The position numbers were made by a program, and so were the translations under genes. Below are positions 7,674 through 15,669 of a stretch of 64,000 nt of DNA, in pieces. Source of the stretch: SZUA-35 sp964351995 (GTDB lineage Bacteria; Actinomycetota; Acidimicrobiia; Acidimicrobiales; SZUA-35). Position 1 is the first letter of the stretch. Every line of letters starts with the position of its first letter. The DNA is taken from positions 1 to 64,000 of the forward strand of contig CAYGQE010000021.1 of the NCBI GenBank assembly GCA_964351995.1, read 5' to 3'. The notes under the pieces were generated by a model that saw only the letters and a program-made list of their open reading frames with translations, did no database searches and was not told where the DNA came from.

Positions 7674-8912
7674 TCAGAATTTGGACAGGTTGTACGGACG
7701 GCGCTCGGTGAGCATGGCCTGATCGAGCGAGCGAAGCACCGCCCGATCACCGGTCACGATGCCAGCGTGGACCAGCTCCTGCAAGCGGTGATCACCCAGC
7801 AGGAGCATTCCGATCTGGGTTGGAGTGAAGGTGACAGCTGCGACCTCATCGGTGGCGGTCACGTTGGCGATGCCCTCGACGATCTCGACTCGCCATGGGC
7901 CTCGCTGATCCTCGAAGAGGTCGTCATCGATCGCAATCACGAAGACGCCGTCAGCGGCATAGGTACGGCTGGCCAGCAGCTCGACGATGTTCAACGGCCG
8001 GAGCCAGACCAGATCGTGCTGATCGACCACGTGCAGTTGCCGGGGGTCGAGCATGTGGTGCCGGGCCGGGAAATCAACCGGCCCCTCTGGCCAGCGGATG
8101 TTGCGTTGGAGTGGGATCTTCGTGGCGAATTCGAACAACGCGAGCTCGGTCGCCACCGACGCTCCGGACAACTCCCGAATGATGACGACGTCGTTGTTGA
8201 CCCATGCTCCCTTCTCCTTCATCTCGTACAGGAGGTAGCCGTCAGGCTCGCCGTCAACGTCACGGTGCAACACGCCCAACTGCTTGCCGCCCCCACGCCA
8301 GACCTGCTTCTTCCCGACCACGCGCTTCCACCACTGAGCATCCCGGCTGCCGGTGCCGGGAACGGTCTGCGCCGCTGCGTCGTAAGCCGCTTGGAGAAGT
8401 GGGATACCGGCTTCGAGATCATGAACGAGTTCCAAGGATCCGGAATCATTCGGCGACTGACGAAACTGGGCGTGGTCTGGATCGACCTCGTAGCCGACCA
8501 CGGTGGTGGCATGGCCGTAGCCGAACTGTCCGTAGATGCCGGCCTCAGATGCATTGAGGATTGACGCGGCGTGGCCTCGAGCTCGAGCACGATCCAGGTG
8601 CTCGGTCATCATCGATCGAAGAGCGCCGCGACCTCGCTTGGTCGAGTCGCCGCCCACCCCGGTCAGCGCCGCCACCGACACCGCACACCCACCCGGCAAG
8701 CTCAGGTCGAATTCGTACGCTGCGCAGGCACCGAGCACCTCGTCACCGTCCATCACGCCAATCCGAAAGTCGTACGGGGCTTCGATCGCGATCCTCGCCG
8801 CTTCTTCAGGCGTGGTCTCTTCCCAGGCCGAGCCGAACGAGGCCGACACCACCTGGTCGAAGGGTCGCCATTCGTCGTACGAGGTCGGAGTCACGATGCG
8901 ATTCGCCATCAC
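7674..8912 (-). CDS. Eis-like GNAT N-acetyltransferase with C-terminal SCP2-like domain
   Basis: This is a 412-residue protein of the enhanced-intracellular-survival layout: two fused GNAT folds and a C-terminal sterol-carrier-like domain. The acetyl-CoA pyrophosphate loop is visible at GGDSTKRGRGALRSMM (residues ~88-103), followed by ASEAGIYGQFGYG, the second conserved block of the family. The C-terminal ~100 residues end with a free carboxylate region (YNLSKF), which is used in catalysis by Eis proteins. Family members acetylate amines, including aminoglycosides and protein lysines; the substrate here is not known. It is divergent from the beta-oxidation gene, with 95 bases between. Confidence 0.85.
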   Translation of the reverse strand: MMANRIVTPTSYDEWRPFDQVVSASFGSAWEETTPEEAARIAIEAPYDFRIGVMDGDEVLGACAAYEFDLSLPGGCAVSVAALTGVGGDSTKRGRGALRSMMTEHLDRARARGHAASILNASEAGIYGQFGYGHATTVVGYEVDPDHAQFRQSPNDSGSLELVHDLEAGIPLLQAAYDAAAQTVPGTGSRDAQWWKRVVGKKQVWRGGGKQLGVLHRDVDGEPDGYLLYEMKEKGAWVNNDVVIIRELSGASVATELALFEFATKIPLQRNIRWPEGPVDFPARHHMLDPRQLHVVDQHDLVWLRPLNIVELLASRTYAADGVFVIAIDDDLFEDQRGPWRVEIVEGIANVTATDEVAAVTFTPTQIGMLLLGDHRLQELVHAGIVTGDRAVLRSLDQAMLTERRPYNLSKF

Positions 8913-9007
8913 CGGAGTGTTGCGGACGCCAGCGCGAACGGTGGGACATTTGCACGATTCTCGGCTTCGTCTTGCCCCTGGGGCCAGGCCGAAGTAACAA
9001 CAACGCC

Positions 9008-11125
9008 ATGACCACGAGCAGCACCACCATCAATGACGTGACCGAACTGACTCGAGACGGCGATGTCGCCGTCATCACGCTCGATTCTCCCCCCGTGAAC
9101 GCCCTCAGCTCCGTTGTTCGCGATGGCCTCTGGGAGGCCTTCCGCCAGGCAAACGAATCAGATGCCACCGCCATCGTGTTGATCTGCGCTGGCCGCACCT
9201 TCATCGCCGGCGCTGACATCACCGAGTTCGGTGGGGCGGCCAAGGGCAAGGGGCTGGGCGAAGTCCAGGCGATGATGGAGAGTTCATCGAAGCCCGTTGT
9301 TGCCGCCATCCACGGCACCGCCCTCGGCGGAGGGCTCGAGGTGGCGCTGTGCGCCCACTACCGAATTGCCGTGCCAAGCGCGAAGTGTGGGCTACCCGAG
9401 GTCAATCTCGGCCTCCTCCCCGGCGCCGGTGGCACCCAGCGCCTTCCTCGCATCGTTGGTCCGCAGAAGGCCTTGGAGTTCATGACTGCGGGCACTCATG
9501 TGCCCGCACCCGCTTGTCTCGAGATGGGCCTCGTCGACGAGCTCGCCACCGAGGGCAACCTCCTCGCCGATGCCGTTGCGTACGCAAACCGCCTCGTGGC
9601 CGAGAACCAGCCACTCAAGAAGGTCAGCGAAAACAACGAGAAGGTCACCGGGGTCGACATGTCGATCTTCGACGACTTCCGCACGTCCAAGGCCGCTCGC
9701 AAGTTCCGCGGCTTCTTGGCTCCCGAAGCCATCATCAAGACCGTCGAAGCGGCGGTCACCCTGCCGTTCGACGAAGGCATCGCCCGTGAGCGTGAACTGT
9801 TCGCCGGCCTGGTGTCGAGCCCGGAGTCCGCAGCCCAACGCTACGTCTTCTTCGCCGAGCGCCAGGTCTGGAAGATGCCTGACGTCCCCCGTGACACGCC
9901 CGTCCTTCCCGTAGAAACCGTCGGCATCATCGGTGCTGGCACCATGGGCGGGGGCATCGCGATGAACTTCGTCAATGCTGGCATTCCCGTCACCATCGTG
10001 GAGACCAAGCAGGAGGCCCTCGATCGCGGCCTCGGCGTCGTGCGAGGCAACTACGAGCGCAGCTCGAAGAACGGGCGCTTCCCAATGGAGGAAGTCGACC
10101 GCCGCATGTCCATGATCACTGGCTCGCTCAGCCTCGAGGACCTCGCCGATGTCGACATGGTGATCGAAGCCGTGTTCGAGAACATGGACGTGAAGAAGGA
10201 CATCTTCGGGAACCTCGATCGCATCTGCAAGCCCGGCGCAGTGCTCGCTTCCAACACCAGTGCACTCAACATCGACGAGATCGCATCGGCCACCACCCGG
10301 CCAGAGTCGGTCATCGGCATGCACTTCTTCTCGCCGGCCAACGTCATGCGGTGTCTCGAAGTCGTTCGGGCCGATCACACCTCGCTCGAGGTCATCAACA
10401 CCGCCATGCAGACAGCCAAGAAGATTGGCAAGCTCGGTGCCCTCGTCGGCGTCTGCCCCGGTTTCGTCGGTAACCGTCTTCTCGCCAAGCGCACGCAACA
10501 AGCGCAAGCCATGCTCGACGAGGGCGCCATGCCGTGGGAGGTCGACCGTGCCCTCTACGAATTCGGCTTCGCCATGGGCCCATTCCAGATGAGCGACCTC
10601 GCCGGCCTCGACATTGGTTGGTCGGCCGACAAGTCCACCGGCTCGACGATTCGTGAGCGTCTGTGTGAGCTCGACCGTCGCGGCCAGAAGACCAGCGCTG
10701 GCTACTACGACTACGACGAAAACCGCACGCCGTCACCGTCGCCGGTCACTGAAGAGATCGTGAAGGAGTTCGCGGCCAAGTCAGGCAGGGCGGCCAAAAC
10801 CTTCACACAAGAGGAGATCATCGAGCGTCTCGTCCTGCCCATGGTCAACGAGGGCGCCAAGATCCTCGAAGAGCAGAAGGCGATGCGGGCGTCGGACATC
10901 GACATGATCTGGATCACTGGCTACAACTGGCCGGCCTACCGCGGCGGACCGATGCACTACGGCGATCAGATGGGTCTCGACAAGGTGCTCGCTCGCCTGA
11001 AGGAGCTCCAGGCCGAGCAGGGCGACTTCTGGAAGCCAGCCGCACTGATCGAGAAGCTCGCCGCCGAAGGCGGCACGTTCGCCGCCGTCCCCGCCACCCC
11101 CATCAAGGTGAACGCGTCGGCCTGA
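9008..11125 (+). CDS. Bifunctional enoyl-CoA hydratase / 3-hydroxyacyl-CoA dehydrogenase (FadJ/FadB-like)
   Basis: The 705-residue protein catalyses the two middle steps of fatty-acid beta-oxidation. Residues ~10-190 are a crotonase domain with the oxyanion-hole blocks CAGRTFIAGADI and HGTALGGGLEVAL, and the conserved LPEVNLGLLPGAGGTQRLPR. Around residue 305 the Rossmann loop VGIIGAGTMGGGIA opens the NAD-binding dehydrogenase domain; the catalytic His lies in GMHFFSPANVM. The length and domain order match the ~700-residue multifunctional proteins. The ATG at 9008 is the first one compatible with homology (frame open upstream). A structured convergent terminator region lies between it and gatB. 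Confidence 0.95.
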   Translation: MTTSSTTINDVTELTRDGDVAVITLDSPPVNALSSVVRDGLWEAFRQANESDATAIVLICAGRTFIAGADITEFGGAAKGKGLGEVQAMMESSSKPVVAAIHGTALGGGLEVALCAHYRIAVPSAKCGLPEVNLGLLPGAGGTQRLPRIVGPQKALEFMTAGTHVPAPACLEMGLVDELATEGNLLADAVAYANRLVAENQPLKKVSENNEKVTGVDMSIFDDFRTSKAARKFRGFLAPEAIIKTVEAAVTLPFDEGIARERELFAGLVSSPESAAQRYVFFAERQVWKMPDVPRDTPVLPVETVGIIGAGTMGGGIAMNFVNAGIPVTIVETKQEALDRGLGVVRGNYERSSKNGRFPMEEVDRRMSMITGSLSLEDLADVDMVIEAVFENMDVKKDIFGNLDRICKPGAVLASNTSALNIDEIASATTRPESVIGMHFFSPANVMRCLEVVRADHTSLEVINTAMQTAKKIGKLGALVGVCPGFVGNRLLAKRTQQAQAMLDEGAMPWEVDRALYEFGFAMGPFQMSDLAGLDIGWSADKSTGSTIRERLCELDRRGQKTSAGYYDYDENRTPSPSPVTEEIVKEFAAKSGRAAKTFTQEEIIERLVLPMVNEGAKILEEQKAMRASDIDMIWITGYNWPAYRGGPMHYGDQMGLDKVLARLKELQAEQGDFWKPAALIEKLAAEGGTFAAVPATPIKVNASA

Positions 11126-11137
11126 CGGCCCTTTGGC

Positions 11138-11165
11138 AGTTGGGATGGGTCGGACCCTCCCAACT
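11138..11165. repeat. Palindromic intergenic element, copy 1
   Basis: Arms AGTTGGGA (11138-11145) and TCCCAACT (11158-11165) enclose a second small palindrome, GGGTC-G-GACCC. It lies inside a nested structure whose outer stem is CTTTGGC (11131-11137) with GCCAAAG (11263-11269). Further hairpins are GTGCCC-TTC-GGGCAC and an arm pair at 11180-11192/11237-11250. It sits between the convergent ends of the beta-oxidation gene and gatB, so a bidirectional terminator role is likely. The same core recurs at 15099-15174. Confidence 0.7.
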
Positions 11166-11274
11166 CTTGGCGAACCAGCGGGAGTTGTGAGCGCCAGCGA
11201 GCGCGTGCCCTTCGGGCACTTGGAGTTGTTCGCGGTGCTCACAACATCCCGACTCCGGTATCGCCAAAGGCCCT

Positions 11275-12792
11275 TCAGGGCCGACGCGATAACAGGATCT
11301 GGTTGACGATCTTGCCGTCGGCTTGACCCTTGGTGGCCTTCATGATCTGACCGGTGAAGAAGCCCTGCATCTTTCCGCGGTCTTTGTCGTCGCCGTTGCA
11401 GAAGCGATCCCATTGCTCGGGGCTGTCGGCGATCAACTCATCGATGAGCCCTTCGAGCTCTGAGGTGTCCATGGCTTCGAAGCCCATGTCGGCGGCGATC
11501 TCGGCCGGGCTCTTCGCTGACCCAACTGTCATCTCGGCCAGTACCGCCTTGGCCTGCGTCGAGGTGAGGTCCCCGCCGGTCTCGAGTGTGACCAGGTCGG
11601 CAAAGCGAGCCGGGTCGAGCTCGTCAGCCCCTTCGTCGAGCGACAGGTTGTTGATGGCGTGATTGATGGCCTTCGTGCCGTCAGCACCAGCCTCGATTGC
11701 CCCACTCACGAGCCAGTCGAGGCCCTTCTCGACGACGAGCGCTGCCTGCTCGGGCGCAGCACCGTGTCCGATCAGCCCGGCACGTCGTTCTCGGGGCAAT
11801 ACGGGCAGCGAGGCTCGGATCTCCTCGATCCATTCGGGCGACGGATCGACCGGCACCAAGTCGGGATCAGCGAAGTAACGGTAATCCTCGGCCTGCTCCT
11901 TGGAGCGTCCGGCGCGCGTACGACCACCCTCTTCGTCCCAGTGGCGAGTCTCCTGCATCGGGCGTTCGCCCGACTCGTAGAGATCGACGTGGCGCTGCGC
12001 CTCGTAGAGGATCGCTCGGCCGAGCGACCGCAACGAGTTGACGTTCTTCACTTCACAACGAGTGCGCAACTCATCAGAGCCGGCAGGTCGGACCGAGATG
12101 TTGGCATCGACTCGCATCGAGCCCTCTTCGAACTTGCCGTCCGAGACCGCTGTTGCAATCAGAATCTGCTGGAGCTCGGCGACGTAGGCCTTGGCTTCCT
12201 CAGGACCGCGAATGTCGGGGTGCGACACGATCTCGAGCAGTGGAACGCCAGCGCGGTTGTAGTCCACCAGCGAATAACCGGCATCGTGGATGCGACCGGA
12301 CTCACCAACGTGGGTGCTCTTGCCGGTGTCCTCTTCCATGTGGGCCCGCTCGACCCGCACGCGGTAACCGGAGGGCAGATCGATCCAACCACTGATGTTC
12401 AGCGGGCGGTCGTACTGACTGATCTGGTAGTCCTTCGGCATGTCCGGGTAGAAATAGTTCTTCCTCGCGAACACGCAGCGCTGCACCGTGCAGTTGAGCG
12501 CCAATCCCAGGCGGATCGACAGCTCGACCGCCTTGCCGTTGACCACCGGCAGCGTGCCGGGAAGGCCGAGGCACACCGGGTGCACGTTCGAGTTCGGCTC
12601 GCCGCCGAAGTGGTTGCGGGCGGGCGAGAACATCTTGGTTTCGGTGGCCAGCTCGGCGTGGACCTCGAGCCCGATCACCATCTCCCAGCCATCGGACAAC
12701 GACGTCTCTTCCCTGGGCACGTCGGACTCGATGCGCCACGCATCGAGCATCGTGCTGGACACGGGTTGTTCGATCTCGGTTGCGTCGGTCAT
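11275..12792 (-). CDS. gatB: Asp-tRNA(Asn)/Glu-tRNA(Gln) amidotransferase subunit B
   Basis: This 505-residue subunit of GatCAB binds the misacylated tRNA and activates the Glu or Asp side chain with ATP for amidation. The conserved opening block WEMVIGLEVHAELATETKMFS, the Zn-region CLGLPGTLPVVN, and the C-terminal tail domain (GLIDELIADSPEQW onward) are all present. The start is set at the ATG whose A-T-G-A overlaps the gatA stop; the frame is open upstream but that part is gatA antisense space. It is the last gene of the gatC-gatA-gatB operon. Confidence 0.97.
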   Translation of the reverse strand: MTDATEIEQPVSSTMLDAWRIESDVPREETSLSDGWEMVIGLEVHAELATETKMFSPARNHFGGEPNSNVHPVCLGLPGTLPVVNGKAVELSIRLGLALNCTVQRCVFARKNYFYPDMPKDYQISQYDRPLNISGWIDLPSGYRVRVERAHMEEDTGKSTHVGESGRIHDAGYSLVDYNRAGVPLLEIVSHPDIRGPEEAKAYVAELQQILIATAVSDGKFEEGSMRVDANISVRPAGSDELRTRCEVKNVNSLRSLGRAILYEAQRHVDLYESGERPMQETRHWDEEGGRTRAGRSKEQAEDYRYFADPDLVPVDPSPEWIEEIRASLPVLPRERRAGLIGHGAAPEQAALVVEKGLDWLVSGAIEAGADGTKAINHAINNLSLDEGADELDPARFADLVTLETGGDLTSTQAKAVLAEMTVGSAKSPAEIAADMGFEAMDTSELEGLIDELIADSPEQWDRFCNGDDKDRGKMQGFFTGQIMKATKGQADGKIVNQILLSRRP

Positions 12793-14252
12793 GACACACC
12801 TCCATTCGCTGCTTCGAGCACTGCGCTGACGGCCATCAATCGAGCCTCGCTCATGAGTGGACCGAGCACCTGTACGCCAACGGGAAGATTGTCCCGTCCG
12901 GTGCCGAAGGGCACCGAGATTGCCGGGTGGCCGGCGAGGTTCGACGGAATGGTGGCAACATCGTTCAGGTACATCGACAGCGGGTCGTCCTTCGATCCAA
13001 ACGGGAAGGCGACGCACGGCGAGGTGGGTGACAACAGCACGTCGTAGTCCTGGTAGGCCCGCTCGAAGTCGTTGATGATCAACGTGCGGACCCGTTGGGC
13101 CTTGCCGTAAAAGGCATCGTGGTAGCCAGCGCTGAGTGCGTAGGTGCCGAGCATGATGCGGCGCTTCACCTCTGGCCCGAAGCCAGCGGTTCGCGACGCC
13201 TTCATCATCCCTGCGGTGTTCGCCGCTCCGTGTTCACGATGGCCGTAGCGAACACCGTCGTAGCGAGCGAGGTTCGACGACGCTTCGGCCGGAGCGATCA
13301 GGTAGTACGCCGACAGTCCGTAGATCGACGAAGGCACCGAGACTTCGCCAACCTCGGCCCCGGCAGCTGCCAGTGCATCAGCGGCGGCTCGGGTCTGGGC
13401 CAGCACCTCTGGCTCGAAGCCCTCAGCCATTTCGCCAGTGCCCATCAACTCGGTGATGAGACCGACCCGCAGGCCGGCGACGCCGTCGTCGAGGTGTGGC
13501 ACCGTCGGCTCGATCACCTGAGGGATCGAGGTTGAATCGCGGCGATCGTGGCCGGCGATGACATCGAACAGGGTGGCGGTGTCGGCCACGGTCTTGGTGA
13601 ACGGGCCGATCTGATCGAGTGAGGATGCGAAGGCGATCAGGCCGTAGCGGCTGACCGCTCCGTAGGTCGGCTTGAGTCCGACAACACCGCAGAGGGCGGC
13701 GGGCTGGCGGATCGAGCCACCGGTGTCGGACCCGAGTGCGAGCGGTGCGTACCCGGCAGCGACAGCCGCTGCGGAGCCTCCGGACGAGCCACCGGGGACC
13801 AAGCTCGTGTCGAGTGGGTTCTTGGTCGGCCCGAATGCGGAGTTCTCGGTGGATGAGCCCATGGCGAACTCGTCCAGATTGGTCTTGCCGATCATCACCG
13901 AGCCAGCGGTGGCGATCTTCTCGACGGCGGTGGCGTCGTATGGCGGCTTCCAGCCTTCGAGGATCTTGGACGAGCAAGTGGTGGGGATGCCCCGGGTGCA
14001 CATGTTGTCCTTGACCGCGATCGGCACACCGGCAAGCGGGCCGACGTTCTCGCCAGCGGCAATGCGCTGGTCAATGGCCGCGGCAGCAGCACGGGCCTCG
14101 TCGGCCAGGACCTCGTTGAAGGCGTGGACTTCAGATTCGGTTGCGTCGACCACAGCGAGGTGGGCTTCGAGCACGTCGACGGCGCTCACCTGGCCTGCGT
14201 TGACGGCTGCGGCGATGTCGACCGCTGTGGTGGGGAGCTCAGCGCTCATCAC
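12789..14252 (-). CDS. gatA: Asp/Glu-tRNA amidotransferase subunit A
   Basis: The 487-residue amidase subunit hydrolyses glutamine and passes ammonia to GatB. The Ser-cisSer-Lys triad is visible: K81 in GVPIAVKDN, S156 in GGSSGGS and S180 in SDTGGS. These match Lys79/Ser154/Ser178 of the family. The start could be either of two adjacent ATGs (14252 or 14249). It overlaps gatC upstream by 4 bases (stop 14249-14251) and gatB downstream by 4 bases, so all three subunits are translationally coupled. Together with the gatB copy, this implies indirect Gln-tRNA or Asn-tRNA formation in this organism. Confidence 0.97.
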   Translation of the reverse strand: MMSAELPTTAVDIAAAVNAGQVSAVDVLEAHLAVVDATESEVHAFNEVLADEARAAAAAIDQRIAAGENVGPLAGVPIAVKDNMCTRGIPTTCSSKILEGWKPPYDATAVEKIATAGSVMIGKTNLDEFAMGSSTENSAFGPTKNPLDTSLVPGGSSGGSAAAVAAGYAPLALGSDTGGSIRQPAALCGVVGLKPTYGAVSRYGLIAFASSLDQIGPFTKTVADTATLFDVIAGHDRRDSTSIPQVIEPTVPHLDDGVAGLRVGLITELMGTGEMAEGFEPEVLAQTRAAADALAAAGAEVGEVSVPSSIYGLSAYYLIAPAEASSNLARYDGVRYGHREHGAANTAGMMKASRTAGFGPEVKRRIMLGTYALSAGYHDAFYGKAQRVRTLIINDFERAYQDYDVLLSPTSPCVAFPFGSKDDPLSMYLNDVATIPSNLAGHPAISVPFGTGRDNLPVGVQVLGPLMSEARLMAVSAVLEAANGGVS

Positions 14253-14563
14253 ATTTCCTCCCCGAGGGCCGGCGGCACCTTGAACTGGTGGTCCTCAGCA
14301 TCCGGGGCCATGGCGAGCGCTTCGTCTCGGACGTCAGCTGACTCGACGACGTCTTCGCGGAAGATGTTGATCAACGGATACGGATGATGCGTCGGCGGCA
14401 CATCGTGAACGTCGAGCTGCTCGATGTCGTTCGCATGCTCGAGAATCGCCGCGAGCTGTGGGGTGAAGCTCCGGAGTTCTTCGTCGGAGAGTTCAAGCAT
14501 GGCGAGGTCGGCAACCTCCGCCACATCGTCCACATTCAGGACGTGGGGTTCATGGTCAGGCAC
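14249..14563 (-). CDS. gatC: Asp/Glu-tRNA amidotransferase subunit C
   Basis: The roughly 104-residue subunit stabilises the GatA-GatB interface. The core VLNVDDVAEVADLAMLELSD and the C-terminal region ending AEDHQFKVPPALGEEM are typical. The frame is open 42 codons further upstream, but that part is encoded by the tandemly repeated stretch at 14611-14687 and reads as low-complexity SER-rich sequence, so a GTG at 14563 (V-P-D-H) is preferred and gives the usual length. It is the first gene of the operon. Confidence 0.9.
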   Translation of the reverse strand: MPDHEPHVLNVDDVAEVADLAMLELSDEELRSFTPQLAAILEHANDIEQLDVHDVPPTHHPYPLINIFREDVVESADVRDEALAMAPDAEDHQFKVPPALGEEM

Positions 14564-14610
14564 GCTCGTCAAGCTATCGCCGCAGTTCGCTCCGCTCACG
14601 CCGGGCGCCT

Positions 14611-14687
14611 CGCTCACTGACGGAGTTGCTCGCTGACGCTCTCGCCGTTCGCTTCGCTCACTAACGGAGTTGCTCGCTGACGCTCTC
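14611..14687. repeat. Two 33-bp direct repeats upstream of gatC
   Basis: Two copies (14611-14643 and 14655-14687) differ at a single base and start 44 bases apart. The shared core is GGAGTTGCTCGCTGACGC. They sit in the leader between the ferredoxin gene and the gatC start, where they artificially extend the gatC frame. No function is evident; they may hold promoter or attenuator signals or simply be a slippage duplication. Confidence 0.85.
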
Positions 14688-14728
14688 AACTCCCAAATGT
14701 TGCCGCCGTTCGCGCCGAAGACCTGACC

Positions 14729-15049
14729 TCAGGTGTACGGATCGTCGGTGAGCGGCTCCTGCCACCATTCGTCGGGCGCAGGCTTCCAGTCAGGATCTGG
14801 ATGGATGCAATCGACGGGGCAGACCGGGAGGCACTTGTTGCACGCAGAACAAAGCTCGGGGATGATCACGACATCGATGCTGTGATTGAAGATGGCACCG
14901 AGCGGCTTCGGGCAGGCCCGGAGGCAGGCGTCGCAGTTGATGCACTCGTCCATGTCGATCATCAATGGTGGGTTCTTCCACACCGGATTGCGCTCACGCG
15001 ACTCGATGCGTTGTTGCCGGCCGGTCTTTCGCTCAGCTGTGGCTCCCAT
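14729..15049 (-). CDS. Ferredoxin with two [4Fe-4S] motifs
   Basis: The 106-residue protein carries two CxxCxxCxxxCP motifs: Cys 36, 39, 42 and 46 (CINCDACLRACP), and Cys 67, 70, 73 and 77 (CSACNKCLPVCP). It therefore should bind two [4Fe-4S] clusters and act as a low-potential electron carrier. The spacing and acidic tail (WWQEPLTDDPYT) are ferredoxin-like. The N-terminal ~29 residues are basic and precede the fold; starts at M30 or M33 would give a more typical ~75-residue protein. It is upstream of gatC on the same strand but separated by the repeat region, so probably an independent unit. Confidence 0.9.
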   Translation of the reverse strand: MGATAERKTGRQQRIESRERNPVWKNPPLMIDMDECINCDACLRACPKPLGAIFNHSIDVVIIPELCSACNKCLPVCPVDCIHPDPDWKPAPDEWWQEPLTDDPYT

Positions 15050-15098
15050 CGATCGAAGCTAGCTCAGGCAGCCCAACCGACGAAAGCGTCGCCCTCAC

Positions 15099-15174
15099 TT
15101 CACTTGGGAGGGGTCGGGTCCTCCCAAGTGTTGGACGAGGAGGAGTTGGGAGGACCCGACCCCTCTCAAGTGAA
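15099..15174. repeat. Large composite palindrome (29-bp inverted arms)
   Basis: Arm 15099-15127 is the reverse complement of 15146-15174 with one mismatch; an 18-base spacer separates them. Each arm also folds on itself (first arm: ACTTGGGAGG with CCTCCCAAGT), so the DNA could form a cruciform or the RNA could form alternative hairpins. The core GGGTCGG with flanking CCTCCCAA is shared with the element at 11138-11165. It lies between the divergent ferredoxin and SCP2-like genes, so it is not a simple terminator. Confidence 0.9.
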
Positions 15175-15233
15175 GCCAACGGCGTCTTGGCGTTAGAGTT
15201 GGCGGCCGTTCGCCCTCGTGACCCGGAGCTCGT

Positions 15234-15653
15234 GTGACCACTTCTCAGCCATTTCTCTCCGACGCATGGATCGAGAATGCCCGTGCGCTTCGTGAGGAGT
15301 TCGACGATCAGATTCCCGAGCCGCCCATGGCGGTCAAGATGAACGTGATCGTCACCGACATCGGACATCGCGACGACGGCCAACTCGATGGCCACATCGA
15401 CACTTCTGGCGGCGAGGTCATCATCGAGAACGGCCACCTCGATGAACCGGAACTCACCGTCACCGTCGACTACGCCACCGCCAAGGCAGCGTTCGTCACC
15501 CGCGACCCACAGGCGGTGATGCAGGCATTCTTCGCCGGCAAGATCTTGGTCGAAGGTGACTTCTCTCGACTGATGGCCCTGCAGGCCGAGCAACCGAACG
15601 ACGCAGCGATCGAGATGTACAAGCGGCTCTCGGCAATGACTTCAGACGACTGA
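15234..15653 (+). CDS. SCP2 sterol-transfer domain protein
   Basis: The 139-residue protein matches the SCP-2 lipid-binding fold. After an amphipathic N-terminus (IENARALREEF) there are beta strands with GHIDTSGGEVIIENG, PELTVTVDYATAKA, and a C-terminal helix block with AVMQAFFAGKILVEGDFSRLM, the conserved end of the domain. Such proteins bind lipids or acyl-CoAs in the cytoplasm. The start is a GTG at 15234, about 60 bases after the large palindrome. Its last codons lie in a tandem 16-bp duplication that also holds the stop of the convergent MFS gene. Confidence 0.85.
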   Translation: MTTSQPFLSDAWIENARALREEFDDQIPEPPMAVKMNVIVTDIGHRDDGQLDGHIDTSGGEVIIENGHLDEPELTVTVDYATAKAAFVTRDPQAVMQAFFAGKILVEGDFSRLMALQAEQPNDAAIEMYKRLSAMTSDD

Positions 15654-15669
15654 GACTTCAGACGACTGA
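15638..15669. repeat. 16-bp tandem duplication at convergent gene ends
   Basis: GACTTCAGACGACTGA occurs twice in direct tandem (15638-15653, 15654-15669). Copy 1 ends at the stop of the SCP2 gene. The stop of the convergent MFS gene (15658-15660, minus strand) lies within copy 2. This looks like a slippage duplication of a gene end. Confidence 0.95.
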
